NCBI RefSeq assembly: GCF_020379485.1 | Contig: NC_063436.1 | Location: 28,766,423 to 28,830,422 of the forward strand | DNA from: Brassica napus | Taxonomy: Eukaryota > Streptophyta > Magnoliopsida > Brassicales > Brassicaceae | Direction: 5' to 3' | DNA length: 64,000 nucleotides | In this document: positions 10,911 through 21,440 of the stretch, piece by piece | How the letters are laid out: the number at the start of each line of letters is the position of its first letter | Position numbering within the stretch: the stretch's first letter is position 1 | Notes under the pieces: generated by a model | What the model was told of the DNA's origin: nothing | Databases searched by the model: none | The model's input: the letters and a program-made list of their open reading frames with translations, nothing else | Program-made: the position numbers and the translations under genes

Positions 10911-11849
10911 TACTTTATTGGGGTTTTTGCCAAAACTAACCCACAACTTGATTTTAATCCCAAACCTATACCCAAACTTGAATCAAATGCAAAACTAACC
11001 TAAAAGCCTAGTGAAATTACAGCTCAGCCCCTTGTGACCAAACAAAAAAACAGAAGCCATTTTTACGAATATAGCCCCAGTAAATCGTCTGAGTCGTCTG
11101 AATTGTTGGAAGTCGTCTAGACGACTGAAGTTTCAGTCGTCTGGTACCAGCTTATTTTAAAAATAATTTATAAATCTTGTAAAAAATATTTTGATGCGTG
11201 AAAAATAAAAATCAAGTAATTATAAACAGTTTTAAGTGATATAAATTAAGATATGATAAAATTGATTTGTTTTGAAGATAGATGAGTGGAAGTAGTGTAT
11301 CATTATATTCTTTGGTTTAGGAGTTTGGCAAACATATGTTGTAGTATTGTATGTATTGTTAGGGTTAGATCTTGGAAAACTAAAATGTTTTTTTCAAAAA
11401 TTAGTTTTCACCAATATGTGTTTATTTCTGTGTATAGTAAACACTTTTCAAGTTTGATTTGATTTTATGAAGTGTTTAATTAGATAAATAAGTTTAGGGG
11501 TTATGTTTAGGGTGTGGACGACTTATATTTCAGTCGTCTGTTGAATAATTTACACGGACGACGTATATTTCAGTCGTCTGGAAAGTCTTCTATTTTAGTT
11601 TCCCGCTAAAAATATTTAATTTCCCGCTAAAAATATTAAACTCTTCTGGACGACTTACATGTAAGTCGTCTGTTTTAATTTATTCACCAGACGACTGAAA
11701 TGTAAGTCGTCCAGGAAGTCGTCTGAGTCAAAAATATTTAATCTAAATGGATTTTTTGTCTCCCTATATAAAGAAAAATTTACACATTCTCTCTCCTCCT
11801 CTCAAATGGCTGCAACAAAAATGTAATGTTCATCATTCTAAAATTCTCC

Positions 11850-12975
11850 AACCTCTCTCTAATCTCTTTGACTTGAAAACACCAAACTTTATATGAATTT
11901 TTCAGTTTTGTCTCATGTATTTCTTACTAATCTATCTCTTTTGCAGGTTTTTAATCAAGTGGTACTCATCTTCCACTAATTTAGAGGTAGATCTATTAAT
12001 TTTAGATATGTATTTTTGTGTGTTCTATAAATGTAGATTTATCTAATCTTCCACTCATTTTCTCTATTTTTAAGTCATTTGAACGTTTTTGGATATGCAG
12101 GTTTTTCAGATCTGGATTTGATGTGCAGGTTTTTCAGATCTGGAAGACTTCTGGGACGACTTACCTGTTAGTCGTCTGAAAATCGTCTGGAAGTCGTCTG
12201 GACTTCTTGGAAGTCTTCTGACAAAGTCGTCTGGACTTCCAGGAAGTCGTCTGGACTTTCAGGAAGTCGTCTGGACTTCTAGGAAGTCGTCTGGACTTCT
12301 AGGAAGTCGTCTGGACTTCTAGGAAGTCGTCTGGACTTCTAGAAAGTCGTCTGGATTTTTCTGAGCGTTTTGGTAAGTTCTTATGTCTGATTTTTCTTCA
12401 TTTGGTAACTTCTTGTTGTATAAAGTTCTTACTTTTTTCCCAAACTAAAACTCTCCAAACCCACTCTAATCTCTTTGACTTGAAAACACCAAACTTTATA
12501 TGAATTTTTCAATTTTGTCTCATGTCTTTGTTACTAATCTATTTTTTTTTTGCAGGTTTTTAATTAGATGGTACTCATCTTCCACTAATTTAAAGGTAGA
12601 TCTATTATTTTTAGATATGTATTTTTGTGTGTTCTGTAAAGGTAGATTTATCTAATCTTTCATTCATTTTTTCTGTTTTTAAGCCATTTGAACGTTTTTG
12701 AATATGCAGGTTTTTATGATCTGGATTTAATATGCAGGTTTTTCAGATCTGGAAGACTTCTGGGATGACTTACTTGTTAGTTGTCTGGAAGTCGTCTGGA
12801 AGTCGTCTGGAAGTCGTCTGAACTTCCTTAAAGTCGTCTGGACTTCCTGTAAAGTCGTCTGCAAGTCGTCTGAACTTCCTAAAAGTCTTCTGGCAAAGTC
12901 GTCTGAACTTCTTGGAAGTCGTCTGGACTTCTTAGAAGTCGTCTGGACTTCTTAAAAGTTGTCTGGTCTTGTCTA
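11850..12975. repeat. 607-bp direct duplication inside the MULE
   Basis: The phrase ACTTGAAAACACCAAACTTT occurs at 11871 and at 12478, and the following 500 bases match in order, ending both times in TTTTTCAGATCTGGAAGACT and a block of GTCGTCTG repeats. The two units differ by substitutions and in the number of short repeats at their right ends. Each unit contains TTTGCAGGTTTTTAAT, which looks like a splice acceptor. Confidence 0.8.
12221..12352. repeat. 20-bp tandem repeat array
   Basis: About six to seven head-to-tail copies of AGGAAGTCGTCTGGACTTCT with few substitutions. A shorter, more degenerate array of the same unit follows at 12780-12965. Confidence 0.85.
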
Positions 12976-13517
12976 CTCAAGTGGAATCCAAGCTTATCTT
13001 TGTAGATGAATGATCTATAATAGTTTTGTTTGTGGTCTGTTTTGTGAATTGCATGTATACTCTTTTAGTTGTGAATTTTTTGTAAAATCAGTAATAATGT
13101 TTTCCAAGATGTATTAAATGTGCTAACAATGTGTTTACACATTTACAAATCAATGAAATAATAGACTTCAGTAGCCTTTTTCTTATCTTTGGATCTCTCA
13201 TATGCAATAATAAACTCCAATGGCCTTTTTCTCATCATAATAAACAAGAATGCTGGTAATAGATGGAAACAAACAATAGTAACTAGTCAAAGCACATCAT
13301 ATTTTTTATAAGTTTGCATTGAAAAACTTAGTCAAATTTAGTAAAACTAAGGGAGAGAACATATTTTGTAAATATGAGTTTTACATATCTTGAAGTTACT
13401 TATCACTCTTAAAAATACAAGTTATTCAAAAACTAACGTAGAAGACTTAAAAACTAGTGGAGAAGACGCGGACGACTTCAATCTAAGCTGTCTAGACGAC
13501 TAAACTATATGTCGTCT

Positions 13518-14288
13518 GGTCAACGCAGAGGTTATTTTTGCAATTGACTTTGAAATCTGTTATTTCGGACGACTGAAAGTTAAGTCGTCTACTATTGTTT
13601 GGTTAAAAAAAAACTCCAAAAAAGCTAGACGACTTACATTTCAGTCGTCAGAGGTTAGTTTTGCATTTGACTGGATTATTTCAGAAGTTTGACTTTTTGG
13701 ACGACTTACATTTCAGTCGTCTAGTGAAAATTAAAATAATAATATTTTTTTAAAAGTAGACGACTTAAAGTTAAGTCGTCATAGGTTAGTTTTGCAATTG
13801 AAAAAAAAAACTTCAAGATTTAATTATATACAGACGACTTATAATTCAGTCGTCCACGAGACGACTGAAATGTAAGTCGTCCAGGATTTACGAGGTTTGA
13901 CCAGAATCTCAGAAAAAAGTTCTGGACGACTTACAATTAAGTCGTCTGGTGGACGACTGAATTATAAGTCGTCTGTGTATAATTAAATCTTGAAGTTTTT
14001 TTTTCAATTGCAAAACTAACCTATGACGACTTAACTTTAAGTCGTCTACTTTTAAAAAAATATTATTATTTTAATTTTCGCCAGACGACTGAAATGTAAG
14101 TCGTCTGGGGAAGTCAAACTTCTGAAATTATCCAGTCAAATGCAAAACTAACCTATGACGACTGAAATGTAAGTCGTCTAGGTTCTTTGGAATTTTTTTT
14201 GAAACCAAACAATAGTAGACGACTTAACTTTCAGTCGTCTCAGGTTACAGATTTCAAAGTCAATTGCAAAAATAACCTCTGCGTTGAC
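13518..14288. repeat. Large inverted repeat, arms about 340-366 bp, short loop
   Basis: The left arm 13518-13857 is matched in reverse complement by 13949-14288. Examples: GGTCAACGCAGAGGTTATTT at the left edge and its complement ending at 14288; TAGACGACTTAAAGTTAAGT near 13756 and its complement near 14035. Pairing continues inward through GACGACT/AGTCGTC blocks to about 13883 and 13922, leaving a loop near 38 bases. Differences are few substitutions and homopolymer-length changes. A transcript across it would form a long double-stranded stem. Confidence 0.85.
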
Positions 14289-14905
14289 CAGACGACTTCC
14301 AGGTAAGTCGTCTACAGCCGGACGACTGAAAGGTAAGTCGTCTACAGCCAGACGACTTCCCAAGTAAGTCGTCTGACGAACAGATCTGGAAAAAAACTCG
14401 ATGTCATACCTTAAATTGGTGAGATAAGTTCCTTAGCATGCATAAGGCTTCTCCAAGCACACAGAATCACAAACGAAAGTCACCCACCCATAATCGTTAG
14501 CTTCTATGACTCTATGAACCATAAAAATTTTAGAATCAAAATCTTGGGTTTTTTTAGCTCATTGTGGAGAGAAAGTGAGAGATATGTTGTGTTTAGTTCA
14601 CAAGAATGGAAAAAGAAGAAGGGTAAATCGATTTTGGGAGCATTAAGAGCTTCAAATTGGTTGTTCATAGTGGTTGTGGTATTGATGACAATGGTAATCT
14701 TGTAATTACTTGAAGATGATGAGGGTGAGAGAGTAAAAATGTCATTTTCGGAAAAAAAAAAAAAAAAGATATATTGATGGCATTTTCGTAAATTATATGA
14801 ACTTGTGGGATGAATAGGGTAAAACCAATTTTCAAAAAAAAGGGAGGTTAGTTTTGTGTTTGACTTTAAGTTGTAGGCCAATTTTGCAAAAATCCCTACT
14901 TTATT

Positions 14906-16670
14906 TTGTAACAAATCACCATGTCTTCTTAGTCTTCCTCTTTTCTAATCTCGACAATCTTTTACAAATAATATGCTTCATACAGTTTCTTGTGTAGACT
15001 TTCTTCTTTTTGATATAAATTTATATTCTTATTTAAAATTTATGTCTACTGAGAATTGGTAATCACTTTATTTGGTGTTTTGTTAACTATCTTATATGCA
15101 TTGATCGAAAAAAAATTCTAATACATGAGTTACACATGCCTTTCTTATAAACTAATGGAATGAGATGCTATATATTCTAAGTCGTACGTACATCCGAGTT
15201 TGTATATATACACGTTTTAAGAGTTGTTTTATATATTTTTAAATAAATATCTAAAAATCTGAAGCAACTAATTCAGTATATATAGGAAATTAGAGCAAAT
15301 TAGCTCAATATACTGAAAAGAGTGGGATACCATTGAATTGGGGGAAAATTGTAATGATGGAGAAAAAATTGAAAGGAAATAAGGTATGGAGTGCAAATAG
15401 GGGGGAAGTTGTGTGTAGGGAGTACAAATACTCAAATTAGAAACTATATCATTTTCTACAATATGTTATTTTATAACAATACATAAACTGATTTTAAGCC
15501 ACCCTAAACAACAACATAGATGTGTACATTTACATCATTTTTATAAAATCGCAAATACGATATTTATATTTCCTGAATGTTATGATGGCTATCGCCTCTA
15601 ATCAGGAGAAATTTTTGAACTTCGAAAACTAGTTGCGTTATATTACGCATTAGAAAAGTATAAACTATTGTCAACCAGAGTTCTATATCATATCACTGTT
15701 TCATAGAAATTCAAATTAGATTGGGAAAAAATCAATAAATGTTTTTGTCTATATCTATCACTATCATTCTAGACGGTACCTATGAATCACACAATTTTAT
15801 TAGACGAAATAAAACTAAATCAGATAGACATTAATCTTATCTGCTATGAATTTTTTTTAGCTCATGTATAAGTATGATATATTAACCACACAAATAATAA
15901 AATGCACGTGGTGGTTTTGATTTATTAGCAATACATAACATATTGGGGTCAATTCCAAGTAAGATTGTTATTAACAAAACATATTGTCAGATATATATAT
16001 ATACTAGCCGGTGATTGTTCTGTTCGAAGACTCGTAAAACATATATAGAATAGAAAGGAAAAAAGAATAGAAGAAGATCATAAAAAAATATTAAATTATA
16101 ACACAAATTTACTTATGATATAATATATAGCCAAATAATTTCAACCGTAAGCTAAATAAAGTAGTTTGGTTTACTCTTTTTTGTGTGAAGAAATTTACTA
16201 ATTAACACATTTGGGTTGAAGTTTGCTGACAAGTGAGTACAGAAGTTAACCAATGAATTCGGAGATTGCATGTTGTCCAGGATAGAAACTATAAATATTT
16301 ACAAGTTATATGTTTCTAAAGTATGTAAATTTAATATGCGTTAGGGATAATATATATATATGATTATTTTTGATATAGAAAATGATATACGGAAACAGAT
16401 TTTCGAATATAGAAAGGATGCTTTGGATCAATGGTGATGTTGGTACTTGCAATTCTGATTCTAGAGTGGGATTCGAATGTAAACAAAAATGTCGTTATAT
16501 ACATTTTCTTTGTTATGACAATGAAAACAGAGAAGTAAATAAAGTTTACGGAATTTGCACTAGATGTCAAAATTATAGAAGGTAATTGGGTATATGGTAA
16601 AGAGACTGTGCAATTTGTGGTAATACATAAAGTGTCCTTATTACTCAACACGTTTACAGCTAAATCAGAA
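14906..16670. other. Intergenic, AT-rich, no gene recognised
   Basis: Contains a CTAGCCGG-type sequence after an AT run near 16005 that does not form a Helitron hairpin. A 67-codon frame at 16382-16585 is cysteine-containing but matches nothing I know. No element boundaries were found. Confidence 0.4.
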
Positions 16671-16771
16671 TTTCCACCGTCCGATAATACATTCATCTCC
16701 CTCTTTCTTCTACTTGCTACCACCACATTCTCAGATCTCAGACAAAGAAAAAAAAACTCTTTCTACCCAAA

Positions 16772-17260
16772 ATGGTGGAAGCTCAATCATGGACGACGCG
16801 GCGGATGAGCAATCAGAGGTTCGACGCCGCCGTCACCACCACACCAACAGTCATCGACATCCCCGGAACACCTCCACACTCCTCCGCCTCCTTCAATGGA
16901 AAACCCTTCTTCTTCTCCTCCCCCACGGTATCTCCCTCCGTTCTCACGGCGGCGTCGCCGCCTGGTTCGGGTCCAACATAGGAGTCCTTCTCCTGAACAA
17001 GTACCTCCTCTTCTACTACGGCTTCCGCTACCCGATCTTCTTGACCATGACGCACACGCTCTCCTGCGCCGCCTACAGCTCCGCCGTGATCAACATCGCC
17101 GGAATCGTGCTCCATCAGCACATCCTCTCCCGCAGTCAGTTTTTGAAGATTCTTGCACTCTCGGCGATCTTCTGCCTCTCCGTCGTGTGCGGCAACACTT
17201 CGCTCCGTTACATTCCTGTTTTTTTAATCAAGTGATCGGCCTAACCATTTGTAAAATATC
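16772..17260 (+). pseudogene. Truncated, frameshifted nucleotide-sugar/triose-phosphate transporter (At1g12500-like)
   Basis: From ATG 16772 the frame reads [20 protein letters not shown], then a proline/serine-rich part [13 protein letters not shown] and [14 protein letters not shown] small deletion near 16953 shifts it out of frame. The next frame continues [40 protein letters not shown] and [16 protein letters not shown], the first three membrane segments of the plant TPT/nucleotide-sugar transporter family. A second shift near 17221 breaks it again (the family reads V-S-F-N-Q-A-I-G here; the matching bases follow in another frame), and similarity ends about 17250. A full family member has roughly ten membrane helices, so more than half is missing. 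An upstream CT-rich leader (about 16680-16771) may belong to it. The parental gene is not in the window. Confidence 0.78.
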
Positions 17261-17976
17261 TTACAACTCTTCTCTCTTCAATTATTTAGAGTTATATCCG
17301 GTTGCAATATTTTATATCATACTTTTAAATGAATGTATCCGGTTTTACAACGTGTATTGCGTTTATAATAAAAATTAATTTTTTTACCAGCAACCCCGGT
17401 AGCAGATAACCATACGTTACGAAGAAGGTGTGGCAAAAGGAGAAAATGGGCAACTCATGTAAAAATTGACATGGTTCGCCAATTATTAAAAAGTTTGTAT
17501 ACATCTGCAATTACCACCCTGAATTTTGATTTTTAGCTAAATAGGCCTAAAGTTTATTTGGTATAAAGTTGTAAGGGCATTAAAACCCTTTAACAAAAGA
17601 AAAAGTTGTAAGGGAATATTTAGCCAACAAACTAGGAAAAAGGAGACAAAGGTGCTTATAATTTGTTTTCAAATGATACAAATAGTGTTATAGCAATTAG
17701 TCGAGATAAACAATTAGTTATGCATCAAAATAGCAATTTGAAATTTCACAAATAATTAAAATTGTATAACCACATAAAATTGGACGAGTCAAAACCGACA
17801 AACATTATGTATATATAAAACCACCTAAAGAATTATATAACCCGTAAAATAAACTTGCCACTTTAAAAAGTTTATTTGACCCAGCCCTCTAGGAGGCCAT
17901 GTATATAAATATGTGGTGACAAAAACTTGATACTTTCAAAATCTTCATTCAACCTTTCTCTATTTCCTGAAAAGAC
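17261..17976. other. Intergenic, promoter side of the following gene
   Basis: AT-rich spacer. A TATA-like GTATATAAATA lies at 17900-17910, about 70 bases upstream of the next start codon, and probably belongs to that gene. Nothing else was recognised. Confidence 0.4.
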
Positions 17977-18768
17977 ATGGAAGCTTCACATAATTCCAAT
18001 CTCCAAATCCATAAACTCACAAAACAATTACATCATCTCCTAGAAGTAGAACAAGATGAAGAAGAAGAAGATAAAGAAGAAACACTCTCACTCCGTGACC
18101 TTCCCCTGCTCAACGACAACAAACCTAGTTCCACCGCCACCACAACCACCACTGAAGACCACGGTGAACCGTCGACGGAACCTTTTGAGTTCTTGACCTC
18201 AACTTCCTACGACGTTTCTCCGGCAGAAAACATTATCTACCGAGGCAAAATCATCCCATTAAATTACAAAAACGCCCTCTTCTCGCCTCCTGAACACATC
18301 AGCCCACGAGTTCGGACAAGATCCGAGTCCTTGTCTGCTATACAAGGCAATAAGCTAAACCCTCCCCTAGCACGCGACAATGTCGGACCTATGAGAACAA
18401 GCCGTTCTTTAGATGATCGCAAGCTCACACGTCGTTTAACCACCGCAGATCCTCCACCAGAAAATGTTTCTTTGACAAAAGGTAAGGCTAAGACTGAAAC
18501 AGTGTTGTCTGGAAGTGGAAAGAGTGTAAGACCGAGATGGTATGTGATCATGTTTGGTATAGTTAAGTTCCCACCGGAGATCGAGCTGAGGAATATAAAG
18601 AGTCGAAAGACTCGCCGGAATGTTCCACCGGTTATGTTTCCATCTCTTCCTGACCGGAGATCTCGAGCAACGTCACCGTCTCCTTCTTGGAGGTTTCTCA
18701 ACGCCTTAAGTTGCAAGGAGCCCACAAGCGTCGCTGCAACGGCACCGCTTTGGGTTCCGCATGCGTAA
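17977..18768 (+). CDS. Uncharacterised plant protein, 263 residues, single exon, largely disordered
   Basis: The first ATG of the frame lies 67 bases after a TATA-like element. Visible parts: an acidic run QDEEEEDKEE at about residues 26-36; the motif SLRDLPLL just after; a Thr-rich linker; FEFLTSTSYDVSPAENIIYR around 70-90; serine/arginine phosphosite-like motifs RTRSESLSA and MRTSRSLDDR; a basic C-terminal third, including PRWYVIMFGIVKFPPEIELR and RRNVPPVMFPSLPDRRSR; and the C-terminus LWVPHA. There is no signal peptide or clear membrane helix. The FEF-x-TS-x-S and RSxS layout recalls plant membrane-associated kinase regulators, but similarity is only in style. Position between SmF and the YIP4-like gene suggests the counterpart of Arabidopsis At4g30230. 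Function is unknown. Confidence 0.8.
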   Translation: MEASHNSNLQIHKLTKQLHHLLEVEQDEEEEDKEETLSLRDLPLLNDNKPSSTATTTTTEDHGEPSTEPFEFLTSTSYDVSPAENIIYRGKIIPLNYKNALFSPPEHISPRVRTRSESLSAIQGNKLNPPLARDNVGPMRTSRSLDDRKLTRRLTTADPPPENVSLTKGKAKTETVLSGSGKSVRPRWYVIMFGIVKFPPEIELRNIKSRKTRRNVPPVMFPSLPDRRSRATSPSPSWRFLNALSCKEPTSVAATAPLWVPHA

Positions 18769-19628
18769 ATTACTGTATTATCCCTAGGAACGAGTCCGTG
18801 TTGTTTCGTGGTTGCTTGCTTTGCCGTTGACTGAGAAGGAGAGAATTGTCATTTCTTATAAAATTTTGTAATTCTCATATTGTAAAGTTTTTTCTTTGTG
18901 TGAAAGAATTTCGATATTGTTATTTATTTGGTGAAACAATATCGATAATAGTTTGGACCATAACATTTCATCATATACCATTTTTATGTTATATATTTTC
19001 TTTTGTATTCAGCTCATTCGTTTGAATGATAAAAATATATATTTAAGATATTATTTTCAAAAGTTTTAATTGTTTAGTTGGTGGGAAGAATGAATGGTGA
19101 TGATCAGAAGAGGCACGAGAAGGACGTGACCAAAATTTATTACCTCACTTTTTTCTCTGCAACTAGTTGAGTTCTGTGATGTAGACATAAAATTATATAT
19201 TTTTAGCATTTAGTTGTGCTATCTATGGTTGATAAAAGGTCTGATAATAATACAAATTCCATCTTAGAGATTGTGACCTTCACCTTCTATTTGTTCAGAT
19301 ACTTCTAGAATTGAATCATTGCTTTTTAGACTTATTTTCCTTACAAATCTTTTTCACCATATTCATGTGTGATACAGCTTAATACAAGAATTTTTTTTTC
19401 CATCATAAAAATATATTAGGCACGAGAAGTGAGTTATACAACCTGCTTACGAACTTACAAACACATTTCGAGTACATGCCAGACTTATACAAGAAAAAAC
19501 AAAAATTCCCTAGCATGCAAGCTCTTAAAGAAGACAAATACGTTTCCTTACTATTACAAAAAAAACCCAACATTATCGAGAAAACATAGATAGAGGTTTC
19601 AACTTGCTCATCATTACACCGATAGGCC
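18769..19628. other. 3' flank of the 263-residue gene and spacer, nothing recognised
   Basis: AT-rich with no open frame of note and no repeats noticed until the inverted repeat at 19629. Confidence 0.4.
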
Positions 19629-19931
19629 AGGCTACAGAACCACCCGGAACCACATAAAACTGACTGAATTGGTTAGTTTATTGATTAATCGGTTTAACGA
19701 TTTGTTGAAAGTCAGATACATGTATAGATTTCCACAAAGTGGAAAATATTACTTTACCAGCTGAGGATTCGGTGTTGTTGGAAACTGTAGAAAAAATAAA
19801 AATATATTGGTCTTGAAGTCTTGAAAAAAGTAAAGGGTGGAATCAAGGACTACTGCATTTACCATCGCTTAAAGAGCATCAAAATACAATTCAGTCAGTT
19901 TTATGTGGTTCTGGGTGGTTCTGTAGCCTGT
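19629..19931. repeat. Inverted repeat with 43-bp near-perfect arms
   Basis: Bases 19629-19671 begin AGGCTACAGAACCACCC and end ACTGACTGAATTG. Bases 19889-19931 are their reverse complement with one mismatch. The roughly 217-base spacer carries TTGGTTAGTTTATTGATTAA at its left edge, which recurs at 23850-23869 beyond the Harbinger element. This suggests a foldback or MITE-type element mixed with an older dispersed repeat. No target duplication was found. Confidence 0.7.
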
Positions 19932-20077
19932 TCGAAACTACGCTAGGCGCTAGTCGGGCGGCAACACCGGGCCTAGCGAGTTATCAAAAAATCGGGGATT
20001 AAACGGAGATTAATCGGGGCCTAGGTTTTAATACAATTTAATGTATTTATAATATATTTATGTAATAAACATGATAA
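19932..20077. repeat. Left part of a dispersed repeat split by the Harbinger element
   Basis: Reads GTTCGAAACTACGCTAGGCG and related GGCGCTAG/CGGGGATTAA text. The matching right part, in inverted orientation, is at 23815-23980 and ends CGTTTTCGAACAG. CTGTTCGAA and TTCGAACAG look like the terminal inverted repeats of one older element into which the Harbinger transposon inserted. Confidence 0.45.
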
Positions 20078-20490
20078 TAAGAGCATCTGCATTGGCGGAT
20101 CATATGGGGTTCATGGGCTCGGGATCTTATGGCCTTTTGCGTTTTTAAAATTTTAAAAAGGCCGATATTTGGTGAACCGGTTCGTCCGAATGATACCGTA
20201 TGAGACGGGTTCACGCGACGTGGCAAGAGGGCATTGGTGGCGTTTTTTTTTGTAGAGTGAAGCGAAACAAGGGTTTCTCGAAATGTTTCTCATTTGGTCT
20301 TCTCTCTCATTTCACTCCGCCTCCTTGGTGATTTATCGTACGACGGTTCTACCCGGAGCTTTTCTCCACGACGACGACGCCGGAGCTTTCCTCTACAAGC
20401 TCAGGTGAGAATCGACTAGATTAACGGTTTCATTCCATCGATTATGTGGTCCAAAGCGAATTCGATTTCCATTGTTAAGAGTTAGGGTTC

Positions 20491-20808
20491 TAGGGTTCTA
20501 AATCGAAAAGGGGGTTTTCGATAAATGGTTATATTTCGTCATGCGGTTTGGTTAGGGTACTTAATCGAATTGAGAGGCTCGTTTTAGGGTTCTAATTAGG
20601 GTTCTAAATCGAAAAGGGGGTTTTCGATAAATGGTTATATTTCGTCATGCGGTTTGGTTAGGGTACTTAATCTAATTGAGAGGCTCGTTTTAGGGTTCTA
20701 ATTAGGGTTCTAAATCGAAAAGGGGGTTTTCGATTAATGGTTATATTTCGTCATGCGGTTTGGTTAGGGTACTTAATCTAATTGAGAGGCTCGTTTTAGG
20801 GTTCTAAA
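20491..20808. repeat. Three tandem copies of a 106-bp unit
   Basis: AAATCGAAAAGGGGGTTTTC starts at 20500, 20606 and 20712, an exact 106-base period, and each unit ends with GCTCGTTTTAGGGTTCTAA. The copies differ by only a few bases. The array lies in the probable first intron of the zinc-finger gene, between a donor-like CTCAG|GTGAGA at about 20403 and the acceptor before 20829. Confidence 0.9.
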
Positions 20809-20828
20809 TGGTGTGATTTGTGGTACAG

Positions 20829-21440
20829 ATGGACCCAGCCGAAGAGAGAAGAGAGATGAAGAGGCAAAAGGAGCACTACATGATGCTTCAATGCGCGGCT
20901 GATGCGCAATACGGGATTCCGACGAGGTGTCTGTGTGGTTCGCGCATCATTAACGAGGTTCGTGGAAAGGAGGAGTACGACAGCCTTCCTGGGAAGCGTT
21001 TTTTCACGTGCAAGAACTACGAGGTAAACGATTCCGCATTGTGTATCCCTTTTCAGATTGTATAAGTTATTTGCTTACGGATAATTCTGATATGTATTTG
21101 TTGTTGTAACCAAGGATGATGGGTTGCATTTTCGTCATCCTTGGGTGTTTGGTGTCCAGGAGGAGATCGAGAGTCTGACAAAACGTGTGAAGGAGTCCGA
21201 GGAGGTGACTCTTTTGGTGGCAAAACTCAATAAACAGATTGAAACACTGGCGGTGAGAATCCTCCTATATTTAGATAATACAGTAGTTATATTTTTTTGA
21301 CATTTGTGAGTGTTTGTGAGTGTTTTATTTTGACATTGGATGATAATTTTGACATTTGCGAGTGTTTTCCATTTTTCCAGGAACAGGTTCACGACCTCAA
21401 TGTCAAAGTACGTGTCCTACAGAAGGTCTGCTTCGACTAA
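20829..21440 (+). CDS. GRF-type zinc-finger and coiled-coil protein carried by the Harbinger element
   Basis: Three coding exons (20829-21023, 21115-21252, 21381-21440) with GT-AG borders keep one frame and give 130 residues. A non-coding first exon probably ends at about 20403. The protein starts MDPAEERREMKRQKEH. Residues about 31-80 form a GRF-like zinc finger: PTRCLCGS, then KRFFTCKNYE, then DDGLHFRHPWVF. The C-terminal part VQEEIESLTKRVKESEE to EQVHDLNVKVRVLQK is a coiled coil. Small GRF-finger proteins of this type (the At4g04775-like group) are common in crucifer genomes. PIF/Harbinger elements normally carry a Myb/SANT-like second protein, so this finger may take its DNA-binding role, or may be a captured host gene. 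The start codon is the first one after the acceptor. Confidence 0.75.

Larger units (their letters stand above)
10920..14896. mobile_element. Non-autonomous Mutator-like element (MULE) rich in GTCGTC/GACGAC palindromes
   Basis: The element is bounded by a perfect 9-bp direct duplication TACTTTATT at 10911-10919 and 14897-14905, the target-site length of Mutator elements. Its left end GGGGTTTTTGCCAAAACTAA and its right end in reverse complement, GGGATTTTTGCAAAATTGGC, are related inverted repeats, and both then share ACAACTT. No transposase frame is present in 3,977 bases. The interior is built of AGTCGTCTGG/CCAGACGACT units, some in tandem (12221-12352), some as short palindromes, plus a 607-bp direct duplication and a very large hairpin. 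A TATA-like TATATAAA at 11765-11772 is followed by a CT-rich leader-like stretch and ATGGCTGCAAC, which stops after six codons. This may be the remnant of a captured gene start. Confidence 0.8.

Noticed and set aside
12221..12352. CRISPR-like regular repeats
   Set aside because: The units are contiguous without unique spacers, and this is a plant nuclear element.
14504..14914. 136-codon minus-strand frame with Ser and Phe runs
   Set aside because: It lies across the MULE right end and its target duplication; composition follows AT and TTC repeats.
16813..17121. Antisense frame over the transporter fragment
   Set aside because: Mirror of the real sense-strand family match.
18264..18725. 153-codon antisense frame over the 263-residue gene
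   Set aside because: Shadow of the sense gene; no motif.
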